Below, one piece after another: positions 1-9,321 of a stretch of DNA of 64,000 nucleotides. The notes below the pieces were generated by a model, which worked only from the letters and a program-made list of their open reading frames with translations, ran no database searches and had not been told where the DNA came from. Each line of letters begins with the position of its first letter. Position 1 is the first letter of the stretch. The stretch comes from Pikeienuella litoralis (GTDB lineage: Bacteria > Pseudomonadota > Alphaproteobacteria > Rhodobacterales > Rhodobacteraceae). The stretch lies in contig NZ_JBBHER010000002.1 of the NCBI RefSeq assembly GCF_037646705.1, forward strand, positions 310,001 to 374,000, written 5' to 3'. Position numbers and translations under genes: made by a program.

Positions 1-158
1 GGCCCCGGTCGCGCATGTCCGAGGTCCGCTTCGCGCTCGGGCAGTTGGCGACGGTCATCCCGATGCGGCGCGTCGGGGTCGTGTTCGCCCGCCTGGATCG
101 CGGCTGCCGGCAGTATCGGTTCACGCAGCGCGACCCCGGCCAGGCGAGGGAGGTCTGA
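1..158 (+). CDS. 3' end of an unidentified upstream gene (partial)
   Basis: An open frame enters from the left edge and ends at TGA 156-158, giving about 51 codons with a C-terminus of ...DPGQAREV. The GAGGGAGG inside its last codons (145-153) would serve as ribosome-binding site for the next gene, whose ATG is only four bases after the stop, so the two look translationally coupled. This suggests it is another member of the exopolysaccharide operon. Too little is visible to name a family, and it could still be a chance open frame in high-GC DNA. Confidence 0.35.
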   Translation, partial: PRSRMSEVRFALGQLATVIPMRRVGVVFARLDRGCRQYRFTQRDPGQAREV

Positions 159-162
159 CGCG

Positions 163-1425
163 ATGCGATGTTCAAACCGGCTTGCGGCGGCGGCGCGCCG
201 CCGAATCCACGGCTCCACGCGGGCTCCGGCGATCGGCATGGCCCTGGCCGCGCTCTGTCTTCTGATCGGGAGCGCGGGCGCCGAAGAGAAGATCTACCAT
301 GTCCATCAGGGCGATCGCATCGCGATCTCGATCTATGGCGCGCCCGATCAGTCAGGCGAATATGCGGTCAATATCGACGGGACGCTGACCCATCCTCTGG
401 CGGGGGACGTGGACGCGGTCGGGCGGAGCATCGCCGAACTGCGCGCCGCTCTCGCGGAGCGGCTCGGCGCCTATCTGCCAAGCCCCACGCTCGCCGTCAG
501 CATCGCCGCCTACGCCCCGGTCTTCATCGTCGGCGATGTTCAGAACAGCGGCGAGTACGTCTTCCGGCCGGGGATGACCGCGCTGCAGCTTCTCGCGATG
601 TCCGGCGGGCCGCTGCGCGAGATCCGCCCCGAGCGGGATGGCGGCCTGGCGATCATCACGGCGGAGCGGGATTTCGCCGATCTGTCGCTGCGGCTGTTCG
701 GCGACGAGGTGGCGATGACCCGGTTCAGGGCCGAGATCGGCTCCGGGGCGTTCTCCGTCGACACGCCGCCGCCGGCGGTCGTCGCGCATGCGGACGCGGA
801 GTTCATCGTCGAGAATGAGCGTCGCCTGTTCGAGCTTCGCCGCGAAGCCCGCCTCTCCGAGGATCGCGGACTGGCGGCGCAGGGCGAGAGTTACGGAAAC
901 GAGATCAAGTTGCTTGAAGAGAGCATCGCTCTCCACGATGACGAGCTGAGGCTTCTTGCGGAAGACGTGCGGGCGGCCAAGCAGCTTGTCGAGCGCGGGC
1001 TCTCCACGCCGGCGCGGCTTCGGGACATCCAGCGGACGCAATCCGCGACGCGCCGCGACGCGCTCGACCTTCAGGCCGCCCTCGCGCGGGCCCGGCAGGG
1101 CCGCCTCGACGTCGAGCGGCGAAGGAACGCGGCGGCGGCGGCGTTCCGGAGCGCCGCGGGCGACGGATTGCGGCAGACGGAGCTCAAGGTCGCCTCGTTG
1201 CGGCTGGCGCTCGACGCCGTCCGGAAGTCCCTCGCGACCTATGCCGCGGCGCCCGATCCGGCGCGCGCCGCCGCGCGCCCACCCGAGCCGGAGCTGAGCG
1301 TCCTTCGCTCGGGCGATGACGGGCTGGTGGAGCGGACCGTATCGGAAAGCGCTCCTCTGGAGCCCGGAGACGTCCTTCGGGTCGCGCGGCGGCCCGCGGC
1401 CAGCCTCAGCCAGCGGGCGCAGTGA
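163..1425 (+). CDS. exoF: ExoF-type polysaccharide export periplasmic protein
   Basis: Predicted periplasmic/outer-membrane-associated polysaccharide export protein of 420 aa. A long N-terminus with a hydrophobic stretch (about residues 24-40) ending in SAGA-EE looks like a signal peptide. Residues about 43-110 form a polysaccharide-export (Wza-type) domain with the typical HQGDRIAISIYG opening. An SLBB-like segment around FIVGDVQNSGEY follows. Residues about 205-350 are highly charged and heptad-like, consistent with a long coiled coil. Length and order match rhizobial ExoF (about 421 aa) better than the lipoprotein Wza, and no lipobox cysteine is seen. It probably follows the partial upstream gene in an operon, preceded by GAGGGAGG. 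Its 3' end overlaps the convergent fcl gene by 20 bases. Confidence 0.82.
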   Translation: MRCSNRLAAAARRRIHGSTRAPAIGMALAALCLLIGSAGAEEKIYHVHQGDRIAISIYGAPDQSGEYAVNIDGTLTHPLAGDVDAVGRSIAELRAALAERLGAYLPSPTLAVSIAAYAPVFIVGDVQNSGEYVFRPGMTALQLLAMSGGPLREIRPERDGGLAIITAERDFADLSLRLFGDEVAMTRFRAEIGSGAFSVDTPPPAVVAHADAEFIVENERRLFELRREARLSEDRGLAAQGESYGNEIKLLEESIALHDDELRLLAEDVRAAKQLVERGLSTPARLRDIQRTQSATRRDALDLQAALARARQGRLDVERRRNAAAAAFRSAAGDGLRQTELKVASLRLALDAVRKSLATYAAAPDPARAAARPPEPELSVLRSGDDGLVERTVSESAPLEPGDVLRVARRPAASLSQRAQ

Positions 1426-2410
1426 GGCGAGGCGCGTCGCGTCCGGGCGCGTGCTCGGCGCGGGAGAGCCAGTGCGCGTGCAGGTCGCTCACGCCCTGTT
1501 TGAGCGGAATGCGCGGCCGCCAGCCGAGCGCCCAGAGGCGTGACGCGTCGATCCTCTTGCGCGGCGCGCCGTCCGGTTTCGAGCGGTCGAAGACAATCTC
1601 GCCGTCGAAACCGGCCACATCGGCGATCATGCGCGCGAGATCGCCGATCGAGATTTCTTCGCCCGAGCCGATATTCATCAGCTCCTCGCCCTCATAGGTC
1701 TCCGCCAGGAAGACGCAGGCTTCCGCGAGATCGTCGACATGCAGGAATTCCCGCAGCGGCGCGCCGCTGCCCCAGATCGTGACCGTCCTGTCTCCGGCGC
1801 GGGCCGCTTCGGCGAACCGCCGGACCAGCGCCGGCATCACATGCGAGGTCTCCGCGTCGAAATTGTCGTTGGGTCCGTAGAGATTGGTGGGCATGAGGCC
1901 GATGAACCGGCGGCCATGCTGGCGGCTGAAGAACTGCGCGAGCTTGAGCGCGGCGACCTTGGCGACCGCATAGCCTTCGTTGGTCGGCTCGAAAGGTCCG
2001 GTGAGCAACGCGGATTCCGCCATCGGCTGCGCCGCGTCGCGCGGGTAGATGCAGCTCGATCCGAGGACGATTACTTTCTCGACGTCGCAGTCATGCGCGG
2101 CGGCGATGATGTTGGCGTTGATCATCAGGTTTTCGTAAAGGAAATCGGCCGGCGCGGCGCTGTTGGCCATGATCCCGCCGACCTTGCCCGCCGCGATGAA
2201 GATCACCTCGGGCCGGTGTCTGCGCATCCAGTCCTCGACCTGCGCCTGACGCAGGAGATCCAGCGCGCGTCGTTCCGCCGTGATCGGCTCGCAGCCGCCG
2301 CGCCGCAGGCGCCGCGCGATCGCGGAGCCGACCAGGCCGCGATGGCCGGCGATCCATACCCGTTTGCCCGCGAGCGGGCGGGGCGTCGGCGCGATGTCAC
2401 CATTCGGCAT
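1406..2410 (-). CDS. fcl: GDP-L-fucose synthase
   Basis: Converts GDP-4-keto-6-deoxy-D-mannose to GDP-L-fucose by epimerisation and NADPH reduction. The 334-aa protein has the SDR-extended nucleotide-binding start WIAGHRGLVGSAIARRL (around residue 20) and the YxxxK catalytic pair in YAVAKVAALK. It also has the family segment GLMPTNLYGPNDNFD, which is diagnostic for GDP-fucose synthases. The start ATG lies inside the 3' end of gmd (14-base overlap), so the two are translationally coupled and supply GDP-fucose for the neighbouring glycosyltransferases. Length is slightly above E. coli Fcl (321 aa), mainly an N-terminal extension. Confidence 0.95.
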   Translation of the reverse strand: MPNGDIAPTPRPLAGKRVWIAGHRGLVGSAIARRLRRGGCEPITAERRALDLLRQAQVEDWMRRHRPEVIFIAAGKVGGIMANSAAPADFLYENLMINANIIAAAHDCDVEKVIVLGSSCIYPRDAAQPMAESALLTGPFEPTNEGYAVAKVAALKLAQFFSRQHGRRFIGLMPTNLYGPNDNFDAETSHVMPALVRRFAEAARAGDRTVTIWGSGAPLREFLHVDDLAEACVFLAETYEGEELMNIGSGEEISIGDLARMIADVAGFDGEIVFDRSKPDGAPRKRIDASRLWALGWRPRIPLKQGVSDLHAHWLSRAEHAPGRDAPRLTAPAG

Positions 2411-3470
2411 GAATATTTCCTCTCAACGCGTGCCGCGCGGACGAGAGGTCCGCCTCGACCATTTCAGCGACAAGTTCGTCGAACGACACTTTCGGGCGCC
2501 AGCCGAGCCTGTCGCGCGCCTTGTCCGCGCGGCCATGGAGGAAATCGACCTCCGCCGGCCGGAAATAACTCGGGTCCACGACGATGATCGGATCGCCCGA
2601 GCGTTTGCACCGGCCGACCTCGTCGAGGCCGGTTCCCTCCCATTCGACGGGCCGGCCGGCGATGTCGAAGGACAGCTCGACGAATTCGCGGACCGTGTGG
2701 CACTCGCCGGTCGCAAGAACGTAGTCCTCCGGCTCGTCCTGCTGCAGGATGCGCCACATGCCGTCGACATAGTCGCGGGCGTGGCCCCAATCCCGCCGGG
2801 CGCTCAGATTTCCGAGCCTCAGATGGGTCTGGAAGCCGCAGGTGATCGCGGCGGCGGCGCGGGTGATCTTGCGGGTGACGAAGGTCTCGCCGCGCAGCGG
2901 GCTCTCATGATTGAAAAGGATGCCGTTCGACGCATGCATGCCGTAGGCTTCGCGGTAATTGACCGTGATCCAATAGGCGTAGATCTTCGCGGCGGCGTAG
3001 GGGCTGCGCGGCCGGAACGGCGTGGTTTCGCTCTGCGGCTCGCTGACGCTGTCGCCGAAGAGCTCCGACGTCGACGCCTGATAGAACCGGCATTTGTCCC
3101 CGATCTTGAGGATGCGGATGGCCTCGAGCACGCGCAGCGTTCCGAGCGCGCCGACATTCGCGGTGTATTCCGGGGTCTCGAAGCTGACCTGCACATGGCT
3201 TTGCGCGCCGAGATTGTAGATCTCGTCGGGTTGTATCTCCTGGATGAGGCGGACCAGGTTGGTGGCGTCGGTCAGGTCGCCAAAATGCAGGAAGAAGCGC
3301 GTCGCCGTCTTTCGCGGGTCCTGGTAGAGATGATCGATCCTGCCGGTGTTGAAAGACGACGACCTGCGCTTGAGCCCGTGCACGATGTAGCCGCGCTGAA
3401 GCAGAAGCTCGCTCAGATACGCGCCGTCCTGGCCGGTCACGCCGATGATCAACGCCGTCTTTCCGCACAT
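2397..3470 (-). CDS. gmd: GDP-mannose 4,6-dehydratase
   Basis: First step of GDP-fucose synthesis: dehydrates GDP-D-mannose to GDP-4-keto-6-deoxymannose. The chosen start gives 357 aa beginning MCGKTALIIGVTGQDGAYLS, where the glycine-rich TGQDGAY NADP-binding loop is at the expected N-terminal position; the frame stays open upstream but that part has no family character. The catalytic YAAAK and the LGNLSARRDWGHARDYVDGM segment are intact. GDP-mannose itself must come from genes outside the window. Divergent from the first glycosyltransferase across about 260 bases that should contain both promoters. Confidence 0.95.
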   Translation of the reverse strand: MCGKTALIIGVTGQDGAYLSELLLQRGYIVHGLKRRSSSFNTGRIDHLYQDPRKTATRFFLHFGDLTDATNLVRLIQEIQPDEIYNLGAQSHVQVSFETPEYTANVGALGTLRVLEAIRILKIGDKCRFYQASTSELFGDSVSEPQSETTPFRPRSPYAAAKIYAYWITVNYREAYGMHASNGILFNHESPLRGETFVTRKITRAAAAITCGFQTHLRLGNLSARRDWGHARDYVDGMWRILQQDEPEDYVLATGECHTVREFVELSFDIAGRPVEWEGTGLDEVGRCKRSGDPIIVVDPSYFRPAEVDFLHGRADKARDRLGWRPKVSFDELVAEMVEADLSSARHALRGNIHAEW

Positions 3471-3731
3471 GCCTCGCCCCTCCCGCGGCGCCGGTTCATG
3501 GCCCTCCCGCGCAGCGAATCGCCGCCCGCGCCCGCCATCGAAACGCAGGGGAAACATGGCGCGAACTCCGGCGGCGCGGACTCTCTCCATTTGAACGCGC
3601 GATAGACCGATCGGATGAGGGGGGCGCCGAATTGCCGATCGGCGGCCGCGGCGCCGATGGCGCCAACTGGGCCGTGAGCAGGCGCCGGACTCGGTCGCCA
3701 GCCAGGCAGGCGGAGAGCGGAAGGTCCGACG

Positions 3732-4982
3732 ATGAAGATCGTTTTCGTCAATCGTTACTTTCACCCGGACCAGTCCGCCACCAGCCGCATGGTGTCCAAT
3801 CTCGCGTTCATGCTCGCGGCGGAAGGCCACGAGGTCGCCGCGCTTTGCGGCCGGAGCCGCCGGGACGGCGGGCCCGCGCCGTCCCCGGCGCGCGAGCGCG
3901 TCGAGGGGGTGGATGTGGTCCGCGTGCCGTCCACCGGCTTCGATCGCAACAATCTGTTCGGGCGCCTCGTCGACGATCTGGCGTTTCATGTCCTGACGGC
4001 GTTTCGGCTCCTTCTGGCCACGCGGCGCGGCGATATTTGCGTCGTCTGCACCGATCCGCCGCTTCACAGCGTGAGCGCCGCCCCGGCGATCGCGCTGCGC
4101 GGGGGAAGAATGGTGAATTGGGTCATGGATCTCTTTCCCGAGGTCGCGGTCGAGCTTGGGCTCGTCCGTCGGCGCGGGCCCGGCGCGCGCGTCGCGCTCG
4201 CGCTTCGGGACGCGTCGTTGCGCGCGGCGGCGCTCATCGTCTGCCCGATCGGGGCGATGCGGGATCGGCTGGCGGCGCAGGGCTGCGACGCCGCGCGCCT
4301 CGCCGTGGTTCGGCACTGGTCGGACGAGACCGAGATCGCGCCCATCGCGCGCGCGGACAATCCGCTTCGGCGCGCGTGGGGGTTCGGGGAGGAGCTGGTC
4401 GTCGGGTATTCGGGGAATTTCGGCCGCGCCCATGACTTCGCCACGCTGATCGACGCGGCGGACGCGCTGGCGGAGGAGCGGAACATCACCTTTCTCCTGA
4501 TCGGCGACGGCGCGCGCCGGGGCTGGGTCGAAGCCGAGGCGGCGCGGCGGGGGCTGGACAACATCGTCTTCAAGCCGCTGCAACCGCGCGAGGTTCTGAG
4601 CCAGAGCATGTGCGCCGCCGACGTCCATATCGTGTCGCTGTTGCCAGCGCTCGAATCCTGCATCGTGCCGAGCAAGTTCTACGGCGTTCTCGCCGCCGGC
4701 CGGCCGACGCTGTTCATCGGCGCCCGGCGCGGCGAGGTCGCCCGGGTCGCGGATGCGGCGAAATGCGGCGCGAGCGTGGAGATCGGCGACGCCGCCGGCC
4801 TCGTCGCCCATATCCGAACCCTGCGCGACGATGCGGCGCTCCGAGAGGAGATGGGCCGCCGCGCGCGGCGCCTGTTCCTGGCGGAATATCGCGGCGGCAG
4901 GGGGCTCGCGGAGTGGCGCGCCCTGATCGCGATGCTGGCGGACGGCGCCGGCGCGCCGCCGCGCGCGAGGTCGGAGCCATGA
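3732..4982 (+). CDS. Glycosyltransferase family 4 (WcaI/WbuB-like)
   Basis: 416-aa cytoplasmic or membrane-associated GT-B glycosyltransferase. The N-terminus MKIVFVNRYFHPDQSATSRM is typical of the WcaI/WbuB group of exopolysaccharide and O-antigen transferases. The C-terminal half has VVGYSGNFGRAHDFATLIDA and the nucleotide-sugar site around PSKFYGVLAAGRPTLFIG, where the usual EX7E glutamates are partly replaced, as often in this subgroup. It is first in a three-gene run whose members overlap by four bases (ATGA at both junctions), so the three GT4 enzymes should be made together. Given the adjacent gmd-fcl, fucosyl transfer is possible, but the donor cannot be read from sequence. Confidence 0.85.
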   Translation: MKIVFVNRYFHPDQSATSRMVSNLAFMLAAEGHEVAALCGRSRRDGGPAPSPARERVEGVDVVRVPSTGFDRNNLFGRLVDDLAFHVLTAFRLLLATRRGDICVVCTDPPLHSVSAAPAIALRGGRMVNWVMDLFPEVAVELGLVRRRGPGARVALALRDASLRAAALIVCPIGAMRDRLAAQGCDAARLAVVRHWSDETEIAPIARADNPLRRAWGFGEELVVGYSGNFGRAHDFATLIDAADALAEERNITFLLIGDGARRGWVEAEAARRGLDNIVFKPLQPREVLSQSMCAADVHIVSLLPALESCIVPSKFYGVLAAGRPTLFIGARRGEVARVADAAKCGASVEIGDAAGLVAHIRTLRDDAALREEMGRRARRLFLAEYRGGRGLAEWRALIAMLADGAGAPPRARSEP

Positions 4983-6244
4983 GCGCGGATGTCGTCGTCA
5001 GTCAGCTCGGCGCGCGGATGCACTATGCGGTGCCGCGGATTCTCGCTTCGGCTGACCGGCTTTCCCGGTTCTACACCGATATCTGCGCCGCCGATGGGTG
5101 GACCAGCCATTTCGGGAAGCTTCCTTTCAGCGCCGCCGTCCCTGCGCTCGCCCGGCTCGCCGGCCGGGTTCCAGATGGCGTTCCGAAGGACCGGATCGTC
5201 ACCTTTCCGGGCTTCGGGCTGCGCTCGGCGCTGATCCGGCTCCGCAATCGCGACGCCGCCGCCGTCACCCGCCATGCGCTCTGGGCCGGGCGGCGGTTTT
5301 CGATGCTCGTCGCGCGGCGTGGATATGCGGGGGCGTCGGGGCTCTACACATTCGCGGGCGACGGGCTCGAACAGATCGAGGCGGCGAAACGGCAGGGGCT
5401 CTGGGTGGCGGTGGAGCAGATGAACGCCCCCCGCGAGGTGCTCGACGAGCTGGTGAACGGCGAGAAGGCGCGCTTCCCGGACTGGAGCGCGGGGCTTGCC
5501 GACTCGACCCGCTTCGCCGAGGCGTTCGCCGCGCGCGAGCGCGCCGAATGGGCGTTGGCGGATCTCATCGTCTGCCCCTCGGAGTTCGTGCGTGAAAGCG
5601 TGCGTTCCTGCGGCGGGCCGATCGAAAAATGCGTCGTCGTGCCATACGGGGTCGACCCCGGCGGCGCGCCCCCTCGGCGCGCGCCTGGGACGGGGCCCTT
5701 GCGGGTTCTGACGGCGGGGGCGGTCGGTCTGCGGAAGGGCTCGCCCTATGTCCTCGCCGCGGCGGAGGCGCTCCGCGGCGTGGCTTCCTTTCGTCTCGTG
5801 GGGCCGCGCGCCGTTCCGGCGGCGCCGCTCCAGCGGCTCGACAGCGTGGCTGATGTTCCGGGCGTCGTTCCCCGAAGCGAGATGCGCGGGCAATATGACT
5901 GGGCGGACGTCTTTCTTCTCCCATCGGTGTGCGAGGGGTCGGCGACCGTCGTCTACGAGGCCCTGGCGGCCGGCCTGCCTGCGATCGTGACATCGAGCGC
6001 CGGAAGCATCGTCCGCGACGGCGTTGAGGGGTTCGTCACGCCGCCGAGCGACGCGGCGGCCATCATCGAGAAACTGCGCCTGCTGGCGGCGGACCCTGGT
6101 CTCGCGCGGGCGATGAGCGCGCGGGCGCGGCGCCGGGCGCTGGAGTTCAGCGTCGAGCGCTATGGCGAGCGGCTCCTCGCGGCGCTGCCGCCGCCCAGGG
6201 CCGGCGTTCGGCGCCGCCCGCGCGGCGCGGAGGCGGCCGGATGA
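4979..6244 (+). CDS. Glycosyltransferase family 4
   Basis: 421-aa GT-B glycosyltransferase. The start ATG overlaps the stop of the preceding gene (ATGA), and the reading begins MSADVVVSQLGARMHYAVP. The C-terminal Rossmann domain shows RVLTAGAVGLRKGSPYVLAA and the donor-binding segment LPSVCEGSATVVYEALAAG, which carries the two glutamates of the EX7E motif. This matches the GT4 clan, and the position inside the exopolysaccharide locus gives its role. Acceptor and sugar donor are unknown. The next gene again starts within its last codon. Confidence 0.85.
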   Translation: MSADVVVSQLGARMHYAVPRILASADRLSRFYTDICAADGWTSHFGKLPFSAAVPALARLAGRVPDGVPKDRIVTFPGFGLRSALIRLRNRDAAAVTRHALWAGRRFSMLVARRGYAGASGLYTFAGDGLEQIEAAKRQGLWVAVEQMNAPREVLDELVNGEKARFPDWSAGLADSTRFAEAFAARERAEWALADLIVCPSEFVRESVRSCGGPIEKCVVVPYGVDPGGAPPRRAPGTGPLRVLTAGAVGLRKGSPYVLAAAEALRGVASFRLVGPRAVPAAPLQRLDSVADVPGVVPRSEMRGQYDWADVFLLPSVCEGSATVVYEALAAGLPAIVTSSAGSIVRDGVEGFVTPPSDAAAIIEKLRLLAADPGLARAMSARARRRALEFSVERYGERLLAALPPPRAGVRRRPRGAEAAG

Positions 6245-7434
6245 GGGTTCTCCATGTCATCGAGTCGATCGACCCGGAGCGGGGAGGCCCGCAGTGCAGC
6301 CTCATCCATCATGCGGCGGCGCAGCGCAGCCTGGGCGCCGATGTCACGATCGCAAGCTATGTCAGCGCCGCCGCCGAGGCCCGCGTCGCCGAGGAGCTCG
6401 CCGCGACGCCGGATTCCACGCGGCTCGCGCTCCACCCGTTGCCGCGAGAGAGCCGCGCCGGGCGACCGTTCGCGCTTGCGGCCTCCTCGGCGCTTGGCCC
6501 GCTGATCGCCCGCTCCGACTTCGTACATCTGCAGGGGGTCTGGGAGCCGGTGCTGCTTCAGGCCGCGCGCATCGCCCGGCGTCTCGGCAAGCCCTATTGC
6601 CTGACGGCGCACGGCATGCTCGACCCGTGGAGCCTCGCCCAGAAGCGGCTGAAAAAGCGTCTCGCCCTCCACACGACTCATCGCGGAATGCTGCGCGGCG
6701 CCCGCTTCCTGCACATGCTGAACGCCGACGAGCGCGCCCTGATCGCGCCGCTGGGCCTGAATCCGTCGCTGGTGACGATCGCGAACGGCGTGGACCTCGG
6801 CGAGATCGCGGCGCATGCGGTCCCCGGGCGGTTCAGGGCGACGCTCCCGACCCTCGGCGACCGCCCTTTCATCCTGTTCCTCTCGCGACTCCACCCGAAG
6901 AAGGGCCTCGACATTCTGGCCGCGGCGTTCATCGCGTTCGCAAAACGTCATCCGGATGTCGATCTGGTCGTCATAGGGCCGGACGGGGGCGCGGAGCGCG
7001 ACTTCCGCGCCCGGATCGCCGCCGCGGATCTCGATTCGCGGGTTCATCTTCTCGGGCCGGTCTTTGGCGCCCGGAAGTTCGAGGCGCTGGCCGATTGCGC
7101 CTGTTTCTGCCTTCCGAGCCGGCAGGAGGGCTTCAGCATCGCGATCATCGAAGCGCTCGCCTGCGGCGCGCCGGTCCTGATCTCGGAGGGGTGCCATTTT
7201 CCCGAGGTCGCGGGCGCCGCCGCGGGGCGGGTTCTGCCGCTCTCGGTCGAAGCCTTCGCCGGCGCCCTGGCGGAGATCGTCGACGACCCCGCAGGCGCCG
7301 CGGCGATGGGCGCGGCGGGGCGCCGTCTGGTCTCCGAACATTACACCTGGCCCGCGATCGCGGCCGAGATGTTGCGCGCCTACGACGAGTTCGCGGCCAC
7401 GGCGCCGGCCACGGCGGCGCATGTGGCGCGGTGA
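6241..7434 (+). CDS. Glycosyltransferase family 4
   Basis: 397-aa GT-B glycosyltransferase beginning MRVLHVIESIDPERGGPQ, the common opening of GT4 enzymes in which the glycine pair binds the acceptor side. Motifs include a family segment LTAHGMLDPWSLAQKRLKK, FLSRLHPKKGLDIL, and PSRQEGFSIAIIEALACG with the EX7E glutamates. It overlaps the preceding gene by four bases and ends directly against the convergent acetyltransferase gene (stops at 7434 and 7435, no spacer). Predicted to add one sugar to the lipid-linked repeat unit. Confidence 0.87.
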   Translation: MRVLHVIESIDPERGGPQCSLIHHAAAQRSLGADVTIASYVSAAAEARVAEELAATPDSTRLALHPLPRESRAGRPFALAASSALGPLIARSDFVHLQGVWEPVLLQAARIARRLGKPYCLTAHGMLDPWSLAQKRLKKRLALHTTHRGMLRGARFLHMLNADERALIAPLGLNPSLVTIANGVDLGEIAAHAVPGRFRATLPTLGDRPFILFLSRLHPKKGLDILAAAFIAFAKRHPDVDLVVIGPDGGAERDFRARIAAADLDSRVHLLGPVFGARKFEALADCACFCLPSRQEGFSIAIIEALACGAPVLISEGCHFPEVAGAAAGRVLPLSVEAFAGALAEIVDDPAGAAAMGAAGRRLVSEHYTWPAIAAEMLRAYDEFAATAPATAAHVAR

Positions 7435-8010
7435 TCAGCGCATGCGGCGTTTTCTGATCGCCCGCGCCGGGTTCCCGCCGTAAATCGTCCACGGGTCGAG
7501 CGCGGCGACGGCGACGCCCCGCGCTCCGAGCACCGCGCCGGCGCCCACGCTCACGCCGGGCCCCACATAGGCCTCCGCGGCGATCCAGGCGTCTTCGCCG
7601 ATCACGATCGGCTTCGGCCGGAGCGGGAAATCCGGATCATCGACATCATGCCCCGCGGCGCAGAGATGCGCCCTTTGAGAGACGATCGCACGGTCGCCCA
7701 GGGTGATCGGCGCGACATTGTAGCAGATGACGTCGGGGCCGATCGAGGCGTGCGCGCCCATCCGGAGATGCCCGGGCCACCAGATCCGCGCGCCTCCCCG
7801 AACCATCGCGGCCGGATGGATCCGGGCGCCGAACGCCGTCAACGCCAGGCGCCGCAGCGGCATCCATGACGGCGGCGTCCATGCCGCGAGCGTCGCCCAG
7901 ACCAGCCGCCAGAGCGCCCGCTTGACCCGGTGGCGGAAGGCGAATGTCGGGCCGCCGGCGATCGGCAATGGCGCGGCGATATCGTTCGTCTGGGCAAACC
8001 GGGAGTCCAT
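7435..8010 (-). CDS. WcaF-like hexapeptide-repeat acetyltransferase
   Basis: 191-aa left-handed beta-helix acyltransferase related to colanic-acid acetyltransferase WcaF. It would acetylate a sugar of the repeat unit from acetyl-CoA. Imperfect hexapeptide repeats run from about residue 65 to 175. The GHDVDDPDFPLRPKPIVIG stretch holds the catalytic histidine and matches the WcaF-type loop, and the C-terminus ends with the typical YGGNPARAIRKR. The ATG at 8010 shares one base with the stop of the polymerase gene (TGATG) and has AAAGGAAG just upstream; a GTG one codon earlier (8013) is possible. Confidence 0.82.
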   Translation of the reverse strand: MDSRFAQTNDIAAPLPIAGGPTFAFRHRVKRALWRLVWATLAAWTPPSWMPLRRLALTAFGARIHPAAMVRGGARIWWPGHLRMGAHASIGPDVICYNVAPITLGDRAIVSQRAHLCAAGHDVDDPDFPLRPKPIVIGEDAWIAAEAYVGPGVSVGAGAVLGARGVAVAALDPWTIYGGNPARAIRKRRMR

Positions 8011-9305
8011 CACGCTTCCTTTCCCGCGTCGGTCTCATTCGCGGCGTTCGCGCATCCTCCCGTCGTCCCGAACGCCGGCGCAGGCGATCGAACCCGCGCA
8101 TACGCGAAGACGGGGATGCAGAAGAACATCATGTGAATCCAGACGGACACCACCCAGTCGGTCGCATGCGAGAACGCGTGCATCGCCGGGATCGCGCTCA
8201 GCATGTAGAGAAACTGACCGAGCGCCTGCCCCTCCATCGCCGAGTTCCAGAGCCGCCGCAGGACATAGGCGAGAAGGAAGAACTTCGCGGCGCCGAGATA
8301 CCAGAACGACCTGAACGCATCGACCATTCCGGTCATCGTCGTCCCGGTGAGCGGGTTGAAGTCGCGCGGGGCCTTCGGCGTCTCGAGCATCAGCGACTGC
8401 TTGAACGCCGCGCCGGTCAGGCTGGACGGCAGATAATTCCAGATCACCTGGTTCCAGTGAAAGGCGCCGTAGTCGAAGCGGGCGGTCTTGTCGGTGTCGC
8501 TGATCAGCAGGATCGCGTTTCGCACCTCCGGGCCGCCATTCTTCAACAGCTCTTCGAAATTGCTCCCGGCGTCGATCTCCGAGATCTCGCTCAAGACGAA
8601 CCCGCTGTGCGCGCGCGTCACCTTTCTGTAGTCAGACATGCTCGTGGATCCGACCAGCGCGGCGACGAACCCCATCACCAGAAGGCCGCGCGGAATCGTC
8701 CAGCGGCGCTGGAACCAGAACGCCAGCGCGAAGATCAGCCAGAGTTCGGCGGTCTCGGCGCGCTTGCCGGTCACCACGATCCTGTCGAAATAGAAGACGA
8801 GATCGAACAGGATGACCGCAAGCATCCATCGGCTCGGGCGCCTTGCGAAACAGAGGCTGGCGATGGCGAGGCTGTAGGTCAGCAGCCGGCCGAAAAACAG
8901 ATAGACGACCTGCGCGCCGGAGATCTGGACGCCGACGGTCTGCTCGCCGGGAAGCTGCGACAGCGTGTAGTAGAAATACGCCCCGACAAGCGCGAAGCCG
9001 GTCGCCACCTCGTTCAGCCGCCGCTCGTTGAACCGCACCCGCAGAACCGCGAACGGCGCGCCCGTCGCGCGCCAGCCAAGCACCGCGCAGGCGAGGCAGA
9101 GGCAGGTCATCAGCACCGTCTTCGCGTAGCCGCCATCCGGCAGGAACGGCGCATCGATGAGGCCGGGGAGTTGGGGCAACACGAATGCGAAGACGATCAG
9201 GCCGGCGAGAAACGGGAACTTGTAGGCGTTCCGCGGGTTGGCGAGCCCCCAGAGCAGGCAGCTCGCGGCCATCGTCAGAAGAACGGCTGTCAGGGTCTCC
9301 TTCAT
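8010..9305 (-). CDS. Polytopic membrane protein, candidate Wzy-type polysaccharide polymerase
   Basis: 431-aa integral membrane protein with about ten to twelve hydrophobic segments spread along its length and one long hydrophilic loop at about residues 220-320. That is the usual layout of O-antigen/oligosaccharide repeat-unit polymerases, a family with little sequence conservation. No transporter motif is visible. It sits between a glycosyltransferase and the acetyltransferase, where a polymerase is expected, and is probably co-transcribed with both. A Wzx flippase is the main alternative, but the single large loop and absence of a MATE-like internal repeat favour Wzy. Confidence 0.55.
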   Translation of the reverse strand: MKETLTAVLLTMAASCLLWGLANPRNAYKFPFLAGLIVFAFVLPQLPGLIDAPFLPDGGYAKTVLMTCLCLACAVLGWRATGAPFAVLRVRFNERRLNEVATGFALVGAYFYYTLSQLPGEQTVGVQISGAQVVYLFFGRLLTYSLAIASLCFARRPSRWMLAVILFDLVFYFDRIVVTGKRAETAELWLIFALAFWFQRRWTIPRGLLVMGFVAALVGSTSMSDYRKVTRAHSGFVLSEISEIDAGSNFEELLKNGGPEVRNAILLISDTDKTARFDYGAFHWNQVIWNYLPSSLTGAAFKQSLMLETPKAPRDFNPLTGTTMTGMVDAFRSFWYLGAAKFFLLAYVLRRLWNSAMEGQALGQFLYMLSAIPAMHAFSHATDWVVSVWIHMMFFCIPVFAYARVRSPAPAFGTTGGCANAANETDAGKEA

Positions 9306-9321
9306 GCGGCCCCGGCGCGGA